Notes: generated by a model not told the origin, from the letters alone. A stretch of 28,929 bases of DNA from Comamonadaceae bacterium UBA2334 (GCA_002344885.1 DDUQ01000137.1:791-29719), one strand, 5' to 3'. Positions 15,660 to 23,725 are shown, counted from the first letter of the stretch. Made by a program: numbers and translations.

Positions 15660-16646
15660 ATGTCCAAAAAACCTGTTCGAGTTGCTGTCACCGGTGCTGC
15701 CGGTCAAATTGGTTACGCACTGTTGTTCCGTATTGCCTCAGGCGAAATGTTGGGCAAAGACCAGCCCGTGATCCTGCAGTTGCTTGAAATCCCAGACGAA
15801 AAAGCCCAGAACGCCCTCAAGGGTGTGATCATGGAACTGGAAGACTGCGCATTCCCGCTGCTGGCCGGCATCGAAGCCCACAGCAACCCAATGGAAGCAT
15901 TCAAGGACACCGATTACGCCCTGCTGGTGGGTGCCCGTCCACGTGGCCCTGGCATGGAGCGTGCTGACCTGTTGGCTGCCAACGCCCAGATCTTCACAGC
16001 CCAGGGCAAGGCCCTGAATGCTGTGGCCAGCCGCGATGTCAAAGTGCTGGTGGTCGGCAACCCTGCCAACACCAACGCCTACATCGCGATGAAGTCTGCG
16101 CCTGACCTCAAGCCCGGCAACTTCACGGCCATGTTGCGCCTGGATCACAACCGTGCTGCCAGCCAGATTGCAGCCAAGACCGGCAAGGCCGTTGCCGCTA
16201 TCGAGAAGCTGGCCGTGTGGGGCAACCACTCGCCCACCATGTACGCAGACTACCGCTTCGCCACCATCGACGGTCAGTCTGTCAAAGACATGATCAACGA
16301 CGAGCAGTGGAACCGTGAAGTGTTCCTGCCCACCGTGGGCAAGCGTGGCGCTGCCATCATTGCGGCCCGTGGCGTGTCGTCTGCAGCGTCTGCCGCCAAC
16401 GCAGCCATCGACCACATGCGCGACTGGGCCCTCGGCACCAACGGCAAGTGGGTCACCATGGGCATTCCGTCCAAAGGCGAGTACGGCATTCCCGCTGAAG
16501 TCATGTTCGGTTATCCCGTGACCTGCGAAGGCGGCGAATACAAGATCGTCGAAGGTCTGCCGATTTGCGAGTTCTCTCAGGAATGCATCAACAAGACCCT
16601 GAAGGAACTGCAGGACGAGCAAGCCGGCGTGGCACACCTGCTGTAA
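15660..16646 (+). CDS. mdh: Malate dehydrogenase (NAD-dependent)
   Basis: Mdh interconverts malate and oxaloacetate in the TCA cycle. From the ATG at 15660 the product has 328 residues and begins MSKKPVRVAVTGAAGQIGYA, the nucleotide-binding glycine motif. Substrate and catalytic residues are in ARPRGPGMERADLL, VVGNPANTNAYIA, LRLDHNRA and WGNHSPTMYADY, which includes the catalytic histidine. The length and sequence match the roughly 328-residue group found in Burkholderiales, related to cytosolic-type enzymes, not the 312-residue E. coli type. An upstream in-frame extension to 15549 has no homology-like sequence and the 15660 ATG has GGAG nine bases upstream. It is divergent from the GntR gene and precedes a CitE-like gene and acnB. 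Confidence 0.97.
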   Translation: MSKKPVRVAVTGAAGQIGYALLFRIASGEMLGKDQPVILQLLEIPDEKAQNALKGVIMELEDCAFPLLAGIEAHSNPMEAFKDTDYALLVGARPRGPGMERADLLAANAQIFTAQGKALNAVASRDVKVLVVGNPANTNAYIAMKSAPDLKPGNFTAMLRLDHNRAASQIAAKTGKAVAAIEKLAVWGNHSPTMYADYRFATIDGQSVKDMINDEQWNREVFLPTVGKRGAAIIAARGVSSAASAANAAIDHMRDWALGTNGKWVTMGIPSKGEYGIPAEVMFGYPVTCEGGEYKIVEGLPICEFSQECINKTLKELQDEQAGVAHLL

Positions 16647-16695
16647 TCGGCCTGTAACTCGCCGACGACGGGCTCACCGCTTCCGCCGAAACAGC

Positions 16696-17679
16696 GTGTC
16701 CACATTGAACCCCAGGGCCATTCTGCTGGGAGCGCAGGCAGCGAGCGCTGCGCTCCCGGTCTGCGACCACTACAGTGGTGTGCCTGTCCGCATGCACAAA
16801 AGCCTTGCGCTGCAGGCAGAGCTGGCAGAAGAACTGGGCACCTGCGTGTTCGATGTCACGCTGGATTGCGAAGACGGCGCACCGGTGGGCGGCGAAGCCG
16901 AGCATGCGGCGCAGGTTGCAGAGCTGGTCCAAGGTGCCGCTCCCCACTGCAGAGTGGGGGTGCGTGTGCATGCGGTGGACCATGCATCGTTTCATGCAGA
17001 TGTGGCGACCGTGCTGAAGGGCGTGCGCAAGCCCGCCTTCATCATGGTGCCAAAGGTCGAGTCCGTGGCCGATGTGCAACGGGCGGCAGACGCCATGCAG
17101 CAGGCTGCTGCGTCGGATGTGCCGCTGCATGTGCTGATCGAGTCGCCTCTGGCGGTTCACCATGCGTTCGACATCGCGGCGCACCCACGGGTCGAGTCCC
17201 TCAGCTTTGGTCTGATGGATTTTGTGTCTGCGCATGGCGGAGCCATTCCTGCCGACGCCATGGGTGTGTCCGGCCAGTTTGCGCACCCACTGGTGGTCCG
17301 CGCCAAGCTGGCGATGTCCAGCGCAGCGCATGCATTCGGCAAAGTCCCCTCGCATTGCGTGGTGACCGAATTCAAGGACACTGATGCCCTGACTGCGGCT
17401 GCCCTCAAGGCGCGCAACGAGCTGGGATATACCCGGATGTGGAGCATCCACCCCGACCAGATCAGGCCCATCGTGGCGGCATTTTCGCCCTCGCATGCTG
17501 AAGTTGAACAGGCTGTCCCCATCATCTTGGCGGCTCATGCAGCCGGTTGGGGGCCAGCCGCCGTGGATGGCACCCTTCATGACCGGGCCAGTTACCGTTA
17601 CTACTGGCAAATATTAGAGCGGGCAAAGCAGACTGGACAAGCGCTGCCTGCTGAAATTGTTTCGTTTTTTTCTTCCTGA
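16696..17679 (+). CDS. HpcH/HpaI aldolase / citrate lyase (CitE-like) family protein
   Basis: This 327-residue protein has the TIM-barrel fold of the CitE/HpcH-HpaI superfamily, whose members cleave or form C-C bonds in acyl-CoA or keto-acid substrates. Recognisable blocks are VFDVTLDCEDGAPVGGEAEH near residue 55 with acidic metal/CoA-site residues, VRVHAVDH, FIMVPKVESVADV, LHVLIESPLAVHHAF with its conserved glutamate, and LSFGLMDFVSAHGG. The C-terminal MWSIHPDQIRPIVAAFSPS is the usual lid segment. No citrate lyase alpha, gamma or ligase genes are nearby, so it is probably not a classical citrate lyase; a beta-methylmalyl/malyl-CoA or related lyase is possible. It starts with GTG at 16696, 49 bases after mdh, and ends 19 bases before acnB, so it should be cotranscribed with these TCA genes. 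Confidence 0.82.
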   Translation: MSTLNPRAILLGAQAASAALPVCDHYSGVPVRMHKSLALQAELAEELGTCVFDVTLDCEDGAPVGGEAEHAAQVAELVQGAAPHCRVGVRVHAVDHASFHADVATVLKGVRKPAFIMVPKVESVADVQRAADAMQQAAASDVPLHVLIESPLAVHHAFDIAAHPRVESLSFGLMDFVSAHGGAIPADAMGVSGQFAHPLVVRAKLAMSSAAHAFGKVPSHCVVTEFKDTDALTAAALKARNELGYTRMWSIHPDQIRPIVAAFSPSHAEVEQAVPIILAAHAAGWGPAAVDGTLHDRASYRYYWQILERAKQTGQALPAEIVSFFSS

Positions 17680-17698
17680 CCCCACACTGGAGCACACC

Positions 17699-20290
17699 AT
17701 GTTGCAAGCCTACCGTGAACATGTCGCCGAGCGCGCCGCGCTGGGTATCCCCCCCCTGCCGCTGGATGCCAAGCAGGTGGCGGCGCTGATCGAACTGATC
17801 AAGAACCCGCCCGCTGGTGAAGACGCTTTCCTGCTGGACTTGCTGACCCACCGCGTGCCCCCCGGTGTGGACGATGCTGCCAAGGTCAAAGCCAGCTTCC
17901 TGGCAGCCGTCGCCCATGGTGACGTGACCGTCGGCCTGATTTCCAAAGCCAAGGCCACCGAATTGCTGGGCACCATGGTGGGCGGTTACAACGTGCACCC
18001 CCTGATCGAACTGCTGGACGATGCCGAAGTGGCCGGTGTGGCCGCTGACGCGCTGAAGAAAACCCTGCTGATGTTCGACTACTTCAACGACGTGGCCACC
18101 AAAGCAAAGGCTGGCAACGCAAAGGCCCAGGAAGTGATGCAAAGCTGGGCCGATGCCGAGTGGTTCACCAGCCGCCCCGAAGTCGAGAAAAAAATCACCG
18201 TCACCGTGTTCAAGGTGCCTGGCGAGACCAATACCGACGATCTGTCGCCCGCGCCCGATGCGTGGAGCCGCCCCGACATCCCCATGCACTATCTGGCGAT
18301 GCTGAAGAACACCCGCCCCGACGCGGCCTTCAAGCCCGAGGAAGACGGCAAGCGCGGCCCGATGCAGTTCATCGAAGACCTGAAGAAAAAAGGCAACCTC
18401 GTGGCCTACGTGGGCGACGTGGTGGGCACTGGCTCTTCCCGCAAGTCGGCCACCAACAGCGTGATCTGGGCCACCGGCCAGGACATCCCCTTCGTGCCCA
18501 ACAAGCGCTTCGGCGGTGTGACGCTGGGCGGCAAGATTGCTCCCATCTTCTTCAACACCCAGGAAGACTCCGGTTCACTGCCCATTGAAGTGGACGTGAG
18601 CAAGCTGGAGATGGGTGACGTCATTGACGTGTTGCCTTACGACGGCAAGATCGTCAAGAACGGTGAGACCGTTGCCGAGTTCGCCCTCAAGAGCCACGTG
18701 TTGCTGGACGAAGTGCGTGCCGGTGGCCGCATCAACCTCATCATCGGCCGCAGCCTGACTGCCAAAGCCCGTGAGGCGCTGGGTCTGCCAGCTTCTACCG
18801 TGTTCCGCCTGCCCGTGGCACCCAAGGACAGCGGCAAGGGCTTCACGCTGGTGCAGAAAATGGTCGGTCGTGCCTGCGGCCTGCCCGAAGGCCAGGGCGT
18901 GCGCCCCGGTACCTACTGCGAACCCAAGATGACCACCGTGGGCAGCCAGGACACCACCGGCCCCATGACCCGCGACGAGCTGAAGGACCTGGCCTGCCTC
19001 GGCTTCAGTGCCGACATGGTGATGCAGTCGTTCTGTCACACCGCTGCTTACCCCAAGCCCGTGGACGCCAAAATGCACCGCGAGCTGCCCGCCTTCATTT
19101 CCAACCGGGGCGGTGTGGCCCTGCGTCCGGGTGACGGCGTGATCCACAGCTGGTTGAACCGCTTGCTGCTGCCCGACACCGTGGGCACCGGCGGTGACAG
19201 CCACACGCGCTTCCCCATCGGCGTATCCTTCCCCGCAGGGTCGGGCCTGGTGGCCTTCGGTGCCGCCACCGGCGTGATGCCGCTGGACATGCCCGAGTCG
19301 GTGCTGGTGCGCTTCAAGGGCACCATGCAGCCTGGCGTCACCCTGCGTGACCTGGTGCATGCCATTCCGCTGTACGCCATCAAGGCCGGGTTGCTGACCG
19401 TGGCCAAGGCCGGCAAGAAGAACATCTTCAGCGGCCGCATCCTCGAGATCGAGGGCCTGCCCGACCTGAAGGTGGAACAGGCCTTCGAGCTCAGCGATGC
19501 GTCGGCCGAGCGCAGCGCCGCCGGCTGCACGATCAAGCTCAACCAGGCCCCGATCATCGAGTACCTGCGCAGCAACGTGGTGCTGATGAAGAACATGATC
19601 GCCGACGGCTACGCCGATGCGAAGACGCTGGCGCGCCGCATCGAGAAGGTCGAGGCCTGGCTGGCCAACCCGACGCTGCTGGAGGCCGACAAGGACGCCG
19701 AATACGCGGCCGTGATCGAGATCGACCTCAACGAGCTGAAGGAGCCGGTGCTCTGCTGCCCCAACGACCCCGACGACGCCAAGCTGCTGTCGGAAGTGGC
19801 CGGCACGAAGATCGACGAGGCCTTCATCGGCAGCTGCATGACCAACATCGGCCACTTCCGGGCCGCCTCCAAGCTGCTCGAGAACAAGCGTGACATCCCG
19901 GTCAAGCTGTGGATGGCGCCGCCGACCAAGATGGACGCCAAGCAATTGACCGAAGAGGGGCATTACGGGGTGCTGGGAACGGCGGGCGCGCGCATGGAGA
20001 TGCCCGGATGCAGCCTGTGCATGGGCAACCAGGCCCAGGTGCGCGAAGGCGCCACGGTGGTCAGCACCAGCACGCGCAACTTCCCCAACCGCCTGGGCAA
20101 GAACACCAACGTGTTCCTGGCCTCGGCCGAGCTGGCGGCGATTGCCTCCAAGCTGGGCAAGCTGCCCACCGTGGCCGAGTACCAGGCCGCCATGGGCATC
20201 ATCGACAAGGACGCCGCCAGCGTCTACCGCTACATGAACTTCGACCAGATCGAGGAATTCCGCTCGGTCGCGGATACGGTGGAAGTCTGA
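17699..20290 (+). CDS. acnB: Bifunctional aconitate hydratase 2 / 2-methylisocitrate dehydratase
   Basis: AcnB isomerises citrate to isocitrate through a [4Fe-4S] cluster and can also act in the methylcitrate cycle. Numbered from the ATG at 17699 (863 residues, family about 860), the order is the N-terminal HEAT-like domain (1-160), the swivel domain (about 165-370, with GDVVGTGSSRKSATNS), then the catalytic core. Cluster ligands are Cys713 in GSCMTNIGHF and Cys771 and Cys774 in MPGCSLCMGN. GTGGDSHTRFPIG is also present. GGAG precedes the chosen start; an in-frame upstream start at 17657 overlaps the preceding gene. Codon use changes along the gene: about eleven AAA lysine codons occur before 19.08 kb and none after it, with a sharp rise in CTC, ATC, AAG and GAG codons from about 19.43 kb. 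The protein itself is intact. Confidence 0.96.
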   Translation: MLQAYREHVAERAALGIPPLPLDAKQVAALIELIKNPPAGEDAFLLDLLTHRVPPGVDDAAKVKASFLAAVAHGDVTVGLISKAKATELLGTMVGGYNVHPLIELLDDAEVAGVAADALKKTLLMFDYFNDVATKAKAGNAKAQEVMQSWADAEWFTSRPEVEKKITVTVFKVPGETNTDDLSPAPDAWSRPDIPMHYLAMLKNTRPDAAFKPEEDGKRGPMQFIEDLKKKGNLVAYVGDVVGTGSSRKSATNSVIWATGQDIPFVPNKRFGGVTLGGKIAPIFFNTQEDSGSLPIEVDVSKLEMGDVIDVLPYDGKIVKNGETVAEFALKSHVLLDEVRAGGRINLIIGRSLTAKAREALGLPASTVFRLPVAPKDSGKGFTLVQKMVGRACGLPEGQGVRPGTYCEPKMTTVGSQDTTGPMTRDELKDLACLGFSADMVMQSFCHTAAYPKPVDAKMHRELPAFISNRGGVALRPGDGVIHSWLNRLLLPDTVGTGGDSHTRFPIGVSFPAGSGLVAFGAATGVMPLDMPESVLVRFKGTMQPGVTLRDLVHAIPLYAIKAGLLTVAKAGKKNIFSGRILEIEGLPDLKVEQAFELSDASAERSAAGCTIKLNQAPIIEYLRSNVVLMKNMIADGYADAKTLARRIEKVEAWLANPTLLEADKDAEYAAVIEIDLNELKEPVLCCPNDPDDAKLLSEVAGTKIDEAFIGSCMTNIGHFRAASKLLENKRDIPVKLWMAPPTKMDAKQLTEEGHYGVLGTAGARMEMPGCSLCMGNQAQVREGATVVSTSTRNFPNRLGKNTNVFLASAELAAIASKLGKLPTVAEYQAAMGIIDKDAASVYRYMNFDQIEEFRSVADTVEV

Positions 20291-20339
20291 GGCGGTAGCT
20301 AGCTGGAAGCCTGGGACGGCCGGGAGGCCGTCTCGCGCG

Positions 20340-20374
20340 AAAACCCCTCGTCAGAGTGTCTGGCGGGGGGTTTT
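20340..20374 (+). terminator. Rho-independent terminator downstream of acnB
   Basis: AAAACCCCTCGTCAG (20340-20354) pairs with CTGGCGGGGGGTTTT (20360-20374) around a 5-base loop, with two G-T mismatched pairs. TTTT and a further GCTTT follow. It lies 50 bases after the acnB stop. The A-run on the other side makes it usable in both directions. Confidence 0.8.
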
Positions 20375-20391
20375 GCTTTATGCGGGCGTGA

Positions 20392-20487
20392 ATGCGCATG
20401 AAGTCCACATCTGCCGAGGCGCTCGACAATTCGAACGCCTATGTCGAGCAGCACGGCTTGCCGCTCGCGCAGTTTCGGAACTTCTGA
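20392..20487 (+). pseudogene. ccdA antitoxin remnant (C-terminal part only)
   Basis: A 31-codon frame begins at ATG 20392 and ends TGA 20485-20487. Its last half, NAYVEQHGLPLAQFRNF, resembles the toxin-binding C-terminus of CcdA antitoxins. The usual N-terminal ribbon-helix-helix DNA-binding domain of about 40-50 residues is absent, and the first residues (MRMKSTSAEALDNS) do not supply it. The TGATG overlap with the following ccdB start is the normal arrangement of this operon. It is therefore best read as a truncated antitoxin that could not bind DNA, though the remaining tail might still bind toxin. The acnB terminator lies only 17 bases upstream, so no room is left for the missing part. 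Confidence 0.65.
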
Positions 20488-20735
20488 TGGCACGCTTCGA
20501 TGTCTACCGGAACAGCGCGGGCGAGGGCTTTCTGCTCGACGTTCAAGCCGACCTGCTGAGCCACCTGAATACCCGGGTCGTCGTGCCGCTGCTGCTGCCC
20601 GGTTGCCACATCCGCCTGCAGCGCCAGACGCTCGAGCGGGCGGAGGGTTCAAAGCCGATGAGCATCCACTGGCGGCTGGGTGTGCCTTTGCCCGGGCGGC
20701 TGTTCAGGGACTTCAGCATCTTGAGAGGGGCGTGA
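20487..20735 (+). pseudogene. ccdB gyrase-toxin remnant with replaced C-terminus
   Basis: The 82-codon frame starts MARFDVYRNSAGEGFLLDVQ and continues ADLLSHLNTRVVVPLLLP, which is the first 38 or so residues of a CcdB toxin, an SH3-like inhibitor of DNA gyrase. After that the family sequence stops. Residues 39-82 (GCHIRLQRQTLERAEGSKPM onward) show no CcdB pattern in this or the other two frames, so an internal deletion or frame-disrupting rearrangement is likely. CcdB is normally about 100-105 residues and its C-terminal helix, with the end residues that contact gyrase, is needed for toxicity. The remnant should be non-toxic. It starts within the ccdA stop codon. Confidence 0.7.
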
Positions 20736-20819
20736 GCGGCAGGGGTGGGCGGTCTGAGTGGGAAGATTTGCGCTTGGCGCCGCGCCTGCAAGCGCTCGCA
20801 GGTGGAGGATAATCGGCGC

Positions 20820-21629
20820 ATGAAAACACGCCGCCTCCCCTCCCGCATCGTCTGCCTCACCACCGAAACCGTCGAAGTCCTCTACGCCCTGGGCGAGGAA
20901 GCCCGTATTGCGGGCATCACGGGTTACACCGTGATCCCGCCGCGCGCGCGCAAGGAGAAGCCCAAGGTGTTTGCCTTCTCCAGCGGCGACCTGGAGAAGA
21001 TCCTCGCGGTCAATCCCGACCTGGTGCTGGGTTTTTCCGACATGCAGGCCGACGTGGCGCGCGACCTGATCAAGGCGGGCGTGGCGGTGCATGTGTTCAA
21101 CCAGCGCAGCGTGGACGGCATCCTGGCGATGATCGAGACGCTGGGCCGCCTGACCGGGGCGGAGGATCGTGCGCTGGCCCTGGTCGAGGAGCTCGAGGCG
21201 ACGATGGCGGCGGTGCGTGCGCAGGCTGCTGCGCTGCCGCGGCGACCGCGGGTCTATTTCGAGGAGTGGGACGAGCCGCCGATCAGTGCGGTGGGCTGGG
21301 TGTCGGAGCTGATCGGGATCGCTGGCGGCGAGGATGTCTTCGCCGAACGCGCATGCCATCCGGGCGCGGTCCAGCGCATCCTGGCCGATCCCCTGGAGGC
21401 GGCCAGGCGGGCGCCGGACATCGTGGTCGGCTCGTGGTGTGGCAAGCGATTCCGCCCCGAGCGCGTGGCAGCGCGCGCCGGCTGGGAGGACGTACCGGCA
21501 GTGCGCGATGGCGAATTGCACGAGGTGAAATCGGCGTTGATTCTGGCGCCCGGACCGGTGGCGATCCGCGAAGGCTTGCCGGCGCTGGCCGAGCTGATTG
21601 CGCGCTGGGCAGTGCGCCAACACGCCTGA
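20820..21629 (+). CDS. Cobalamin/Fe-siderophore-type periplasmic-binding-fold protein (BtuF-like), no signal peptide
   Basis: The 269-residue product has the helical-backbone binding fold of BtuF/FhuD-type substrate-binding proteins. The N-terminal SRIVCLTTETVEVLYALGEE with RIAGITGYTVIPPRA, the central GDLEKILAVNPDLVLGFSDM and VHVFNQRSVDGILAMIETLGRL, and the linker helix are characteristic. Members usually deliver vitamin B12 or siderophores to an ABC transporter, but here no signal peptide is visible at the ATG chosen (20820, GGAGG eleven bases upstream), and no BtuC/BtuD genes adjoin it. A longer frame to 20745 adds Arg/Lys-rich residues with no hydrophobic core, so it does not provide one. 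Orphan cytoplasmic-looking members annotated as cobalamin-binding are found in several beta-proteobacteria. The ligand is unproven. Confidence 0.78.
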   Translation: MKTRRLPSRIVCLTTETVEVLYALGEEARIAGITGYTVIPPRARKEKPKVFAFSSGDLEKILAVNPDLVLGFSDMQADVARDLIKAGVAVHVFNQRSVDGILAMIETLGRLTGAEDRALALVEELEATMAAVRAQAAALPRRPRVYFEEWDEPPISAVGWVSELIGIAGGEDVFAERACHPGAVQRILADPLEAARRAPDIVVGSWCGKRFRPERVAARAGWEDVPAVRDGELHEVKSALILAPGPVAIREGLPALAELIARWAVRQHA

Positions 21630-21764
21630 GGCGGCAACGGCGGCGGCGCTGTACAGCCGGCCCGCTGGCAGTGCGGGATTCGTGGCCTGCCTTGCCTTGC
21701 CGGGCCGCGCTGCGCCGGATACGCTCACGTCATTGAACACGTTTCGAGAGGCAATCTGCCCACC

Positions 21765-22826
21765 ATGAGCCCTTCCACTCGTAGCGAAGCCCAGCAGCGC
21801 GTTGACGATATCCATGCCTTTCGTGTGGAACTCGCCCGCCTCGAAGGCGAGGGCGTGCTCCAACTCGAGCGCGCACAGCGGCAGGCGCTGACGCGCCACC
21901 ACGACAGCGTGCTGGACGACTTTGCGGTGCGCTTCGACATCGACCGCGACACCCAGGCGCGCCAGCTCTCCCTGGGCATGCGTGTGGCCTCATTCCTCGG
22001 CGCACTGGCCTTGGCGGCGAGTGTGTTCTTTCTGTTCTACCAGTTCTGGGGCTTCTTCACCGAGACCGCCCAGGTTGTGACCCTGATCGGCGCCAGCCTG
22101 GCCAGCCTGGGGCTCACGGCATGGATCCAGGGCCGCGATGCTTCGGGCTACTTCACCAAGCTTGCGGCCATGGTGGCGTTTGCCTGCTTCGTGCTCAACC
22201 TCTACATGCTGGGGCAGATCTTCAACGTCACACCGTCGGATACGGTGCTGCTGCCCTGGGCCACGTTCGCCTTCCTGCTTGCCTACCGTTATGACTTGCG
22301 TCTGCTGCTGGCTGCGGGCATTTGCTGCGTCATCGCCTGGGTGTCGGCGAGGGTGGGGGCCTTTGGTGGCGTGTACTGGCTGTCGGCCGGTGAGTGGCCT
22401 GAGCATTACTTCCCGGTCGGTGCTCTGCTACTCGCAGTGCCGATGCTGATTTCGCATCGGCGCTTTGCCGGCTTCGAGGCCATCTATCGTGTGTTCGGCT
22501 TGCTTTGCTTGCTGGTGCCGATGCTGATCCTGGGGCACTGGGGGCGGGGCAGTCACCTGGACATCGACCCCTGGCTCATCGAGGGCGGCTATCAGGTGGC
22601 GGGCTTTGTGGTCAGTGCGCTGGCGATCTGGATGGGCGCACGGCGCTCGTGGAACGACATGGTCAACACCGGCATCGTGTTCTTCGTGATCCTTCTCTAT
22701 ACCAAGTTCTTCGACTGGTGGTGGGCCATCATGCCGAAATGGTTGTTCTTCCTCGTGCTCGCGCTGTCGGCGATCCTGGTCCTGGTCGTGCTACGGCGTC
22801 TGCGTGGGCGCGGGGTGCCGGCATGA
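21765..22826 (+). CDS. DUF2157-type multi-pass membrane protein
   Basis: The 353-residue protein has a soluble N-terminal part (1-75, with VARLEGEG-like ELARLEGEGVLQLE and a charged helix) followed by about nine to ten hydrophobic segments up to the Arg-rich C-terminal tail LRRLRGRGVPA. This layout, an N-terminal short domain followed by dense membrane helices, fits the DUF2157 family, whose function is unknown. The next gene overlaps its stop codon (ATGA at 22823-22826), so the two are translationally coupled and probably work together. A weak GAGAGG lies 13 bases before the ATG. No catalytic motif is apparent. The family assignment rests on architecture and on its partner gene. Confidence 0.7.
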   Translation: MSPSTRSEAQQRVDDIHAFRVELARLEGEGVLQLERAQRQALTRHHDSVLDDFAVRFDIDRDTQARQLSLGMRVASFLGALALAASVFFLFYQFWGFFTETAQVVTLIGASLASLGLTAWIQGRDASGYFTKLAAMVAFACFVLNLYMLGQIFNVTPSDTVLLPWATFAFLLAYRYDLRLLLAAGICCVIAWVSARVGAFGGVYWLSAGEWPEHYFPVGALLLAVPMLISHRRFAGFEAIYRVFGLLCLLVPMLILGHWGRGSHLDIDPWLIEGGYQVAGFVVSALAIWMGARRSWNDMVNTGIVFFVILLYTKFFDWWWAIMPKWLFFLVLALSAILVLVVLRRLRGRGVPA

Positions 22827-23686
22827 ACACGCGTACGCTTACCCTGGCCTTGGGGGCCGCAATAATCGTGGTGGCCAATGCTGTCGCTTTGGGCGGGGTC
22901 GCCTGGAACCGTAGCGGCGAACCCGAGAGCCGCCTGGCGCTGTCGCAGCGCGAACTGGCGAAGACGGCTGAATGGCGGGCTCACCATGAGGACAGCGGCC
23001 TCGCACTGTCGTTGAAATGGCGCATACCGCGCGCCGGGCAGGAAGCTTACGAGAAGAACGGCTACTGGAGCTATGGCGGCAGCCCGTCCTGGCTGGACGA
23101 GCGCCGCCTTGCCGAGCTGGGTTTCGACGTTGAGCGTGCGAAGGCGCAAGGGGCAGGGCAGCAGCCTTACCTGCGCAAGTCAGAGCGTGAGGTGCTGGTC
23201 GTGCTCGAGCTGGCCGGAGCGGCCTGGGAGCAGGCGCTGGAGGGGGCTCGCCGCAACCTCGCCGACAAGCAGGCTGCGCTGGCGGCGGAGCCCGATGCAG
23301 AGCAGGCCATCCGTGCGGAGAAGCAGGCGCGCGACTGGCTGGAGCGTGAAGAACGCCACAATAGCCGCCTCTTTGCCATTGATGCCGGCACTGATCTTGC
23401 AGGCCTGCGCGCGCGGTACCCCGACCGAAGCCGCTACATGATCCTGACTGCCCATCTGCGCCTGCATCGCAGTGCGAACGGCGACGAAGTAGTGCTGGGG
23501 GGATACCTGAACACCCGCGCCGGACACCGCATCAATGTGCCGCATGCCTTGCGCGGTACTTTTGCCGCTGCGCGGGTGGCGGAGGTGTACGAGGTGTATG
23601 AGGCGAGCGGAGCGGCGCCGTTTGGCGTGGTGCTTGCGGTGGGGCGGCGGCTTGAGCCGTGGATCGAGTCTGTCGTGCAGCGTTGA
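22823..23686 (+). CDS. DUF4824-type membrane-anchored protein
   Basis: The 287-residue product starts MNTRTLTLALGAAIIVVANA, a single N-terminal membrane or signal-anchor helix (about residues 6-28), followed by a soluble region probably outside the cytoplasm. The ALGGVAWNRSGEPESRLALS stretch just after the helix, the Tyr/Trp-rich NGYWSYGGSPSWLDERRLAELGFD block and a charged helix (about 130-170) resemble what I know of DUF4824 proteins, which have no known function. The frame is open upstream to 22505 but inside the preceding gene; the ATG at 22823 overlaps that gene's TGA by the ATGA arrangement and matches the family start. It forms an operon with the DUF2157-type gene and is followed by the REP cluster. 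Confidence 0.68.
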   Translation: MNTRTLTLALGAAIIVVANAVALGGVAWNRSGEPESRLALSQRELAKTAEWRAHHEDSGLALSLKWRIPRAGQEAYEKNGYWSYGGSPSWLDERRLAELGFDVERAKAQGAGQQPYLRKSEREVLVVLELAGAAWEQALEGARRNLADKQAALAAEPDAEQAIRAEKQARDWLEREERHNSRLFAIDAGTDLAGLRARYPDRSRYMILTAHLRLHRSANGDEVVLGGYLNTRAGHRINVPHALRGTFAAARVAEVYEVYEASGAAPFGVVLAVGRRLEPWIESVVQR

Positions 23687-23725
23687 ACGGGCACCGGTGC
23701 GCGGCGCCGTAATTGCCTTTGAAGG

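Noticed and set aside
18575..19963. 462-codon open frame on the minus strand inside acnB
   Set aside because: It is a shadow of the plus-strand acnB codons, rich in His, Gly and Leu with no domain pattern, while the acnB protein is complete with all cluster cysteines.
20291..20391. Attachment-site-like duplication near the acnB end
   Set aside because: The only strong structure is the acnB terminator; no integrase gene or direct repeat pair was found to support an integrated element.
20649..21902. 417-codon minus-strand frame across the BtuF-like gene and beyond
   Set aside because: It crosses two genes with good starts and domain patterns on the plus strand, and its Arg/His/Ala-rich translation has no recognisable motif.
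22505..23686. 393-codon version of the DUF4824-type gene
   Set aside because: The added N-terminus lies within the DUF2157-type gene; the ATGA overlap start gives a clean membrane-anchor N-terminus.
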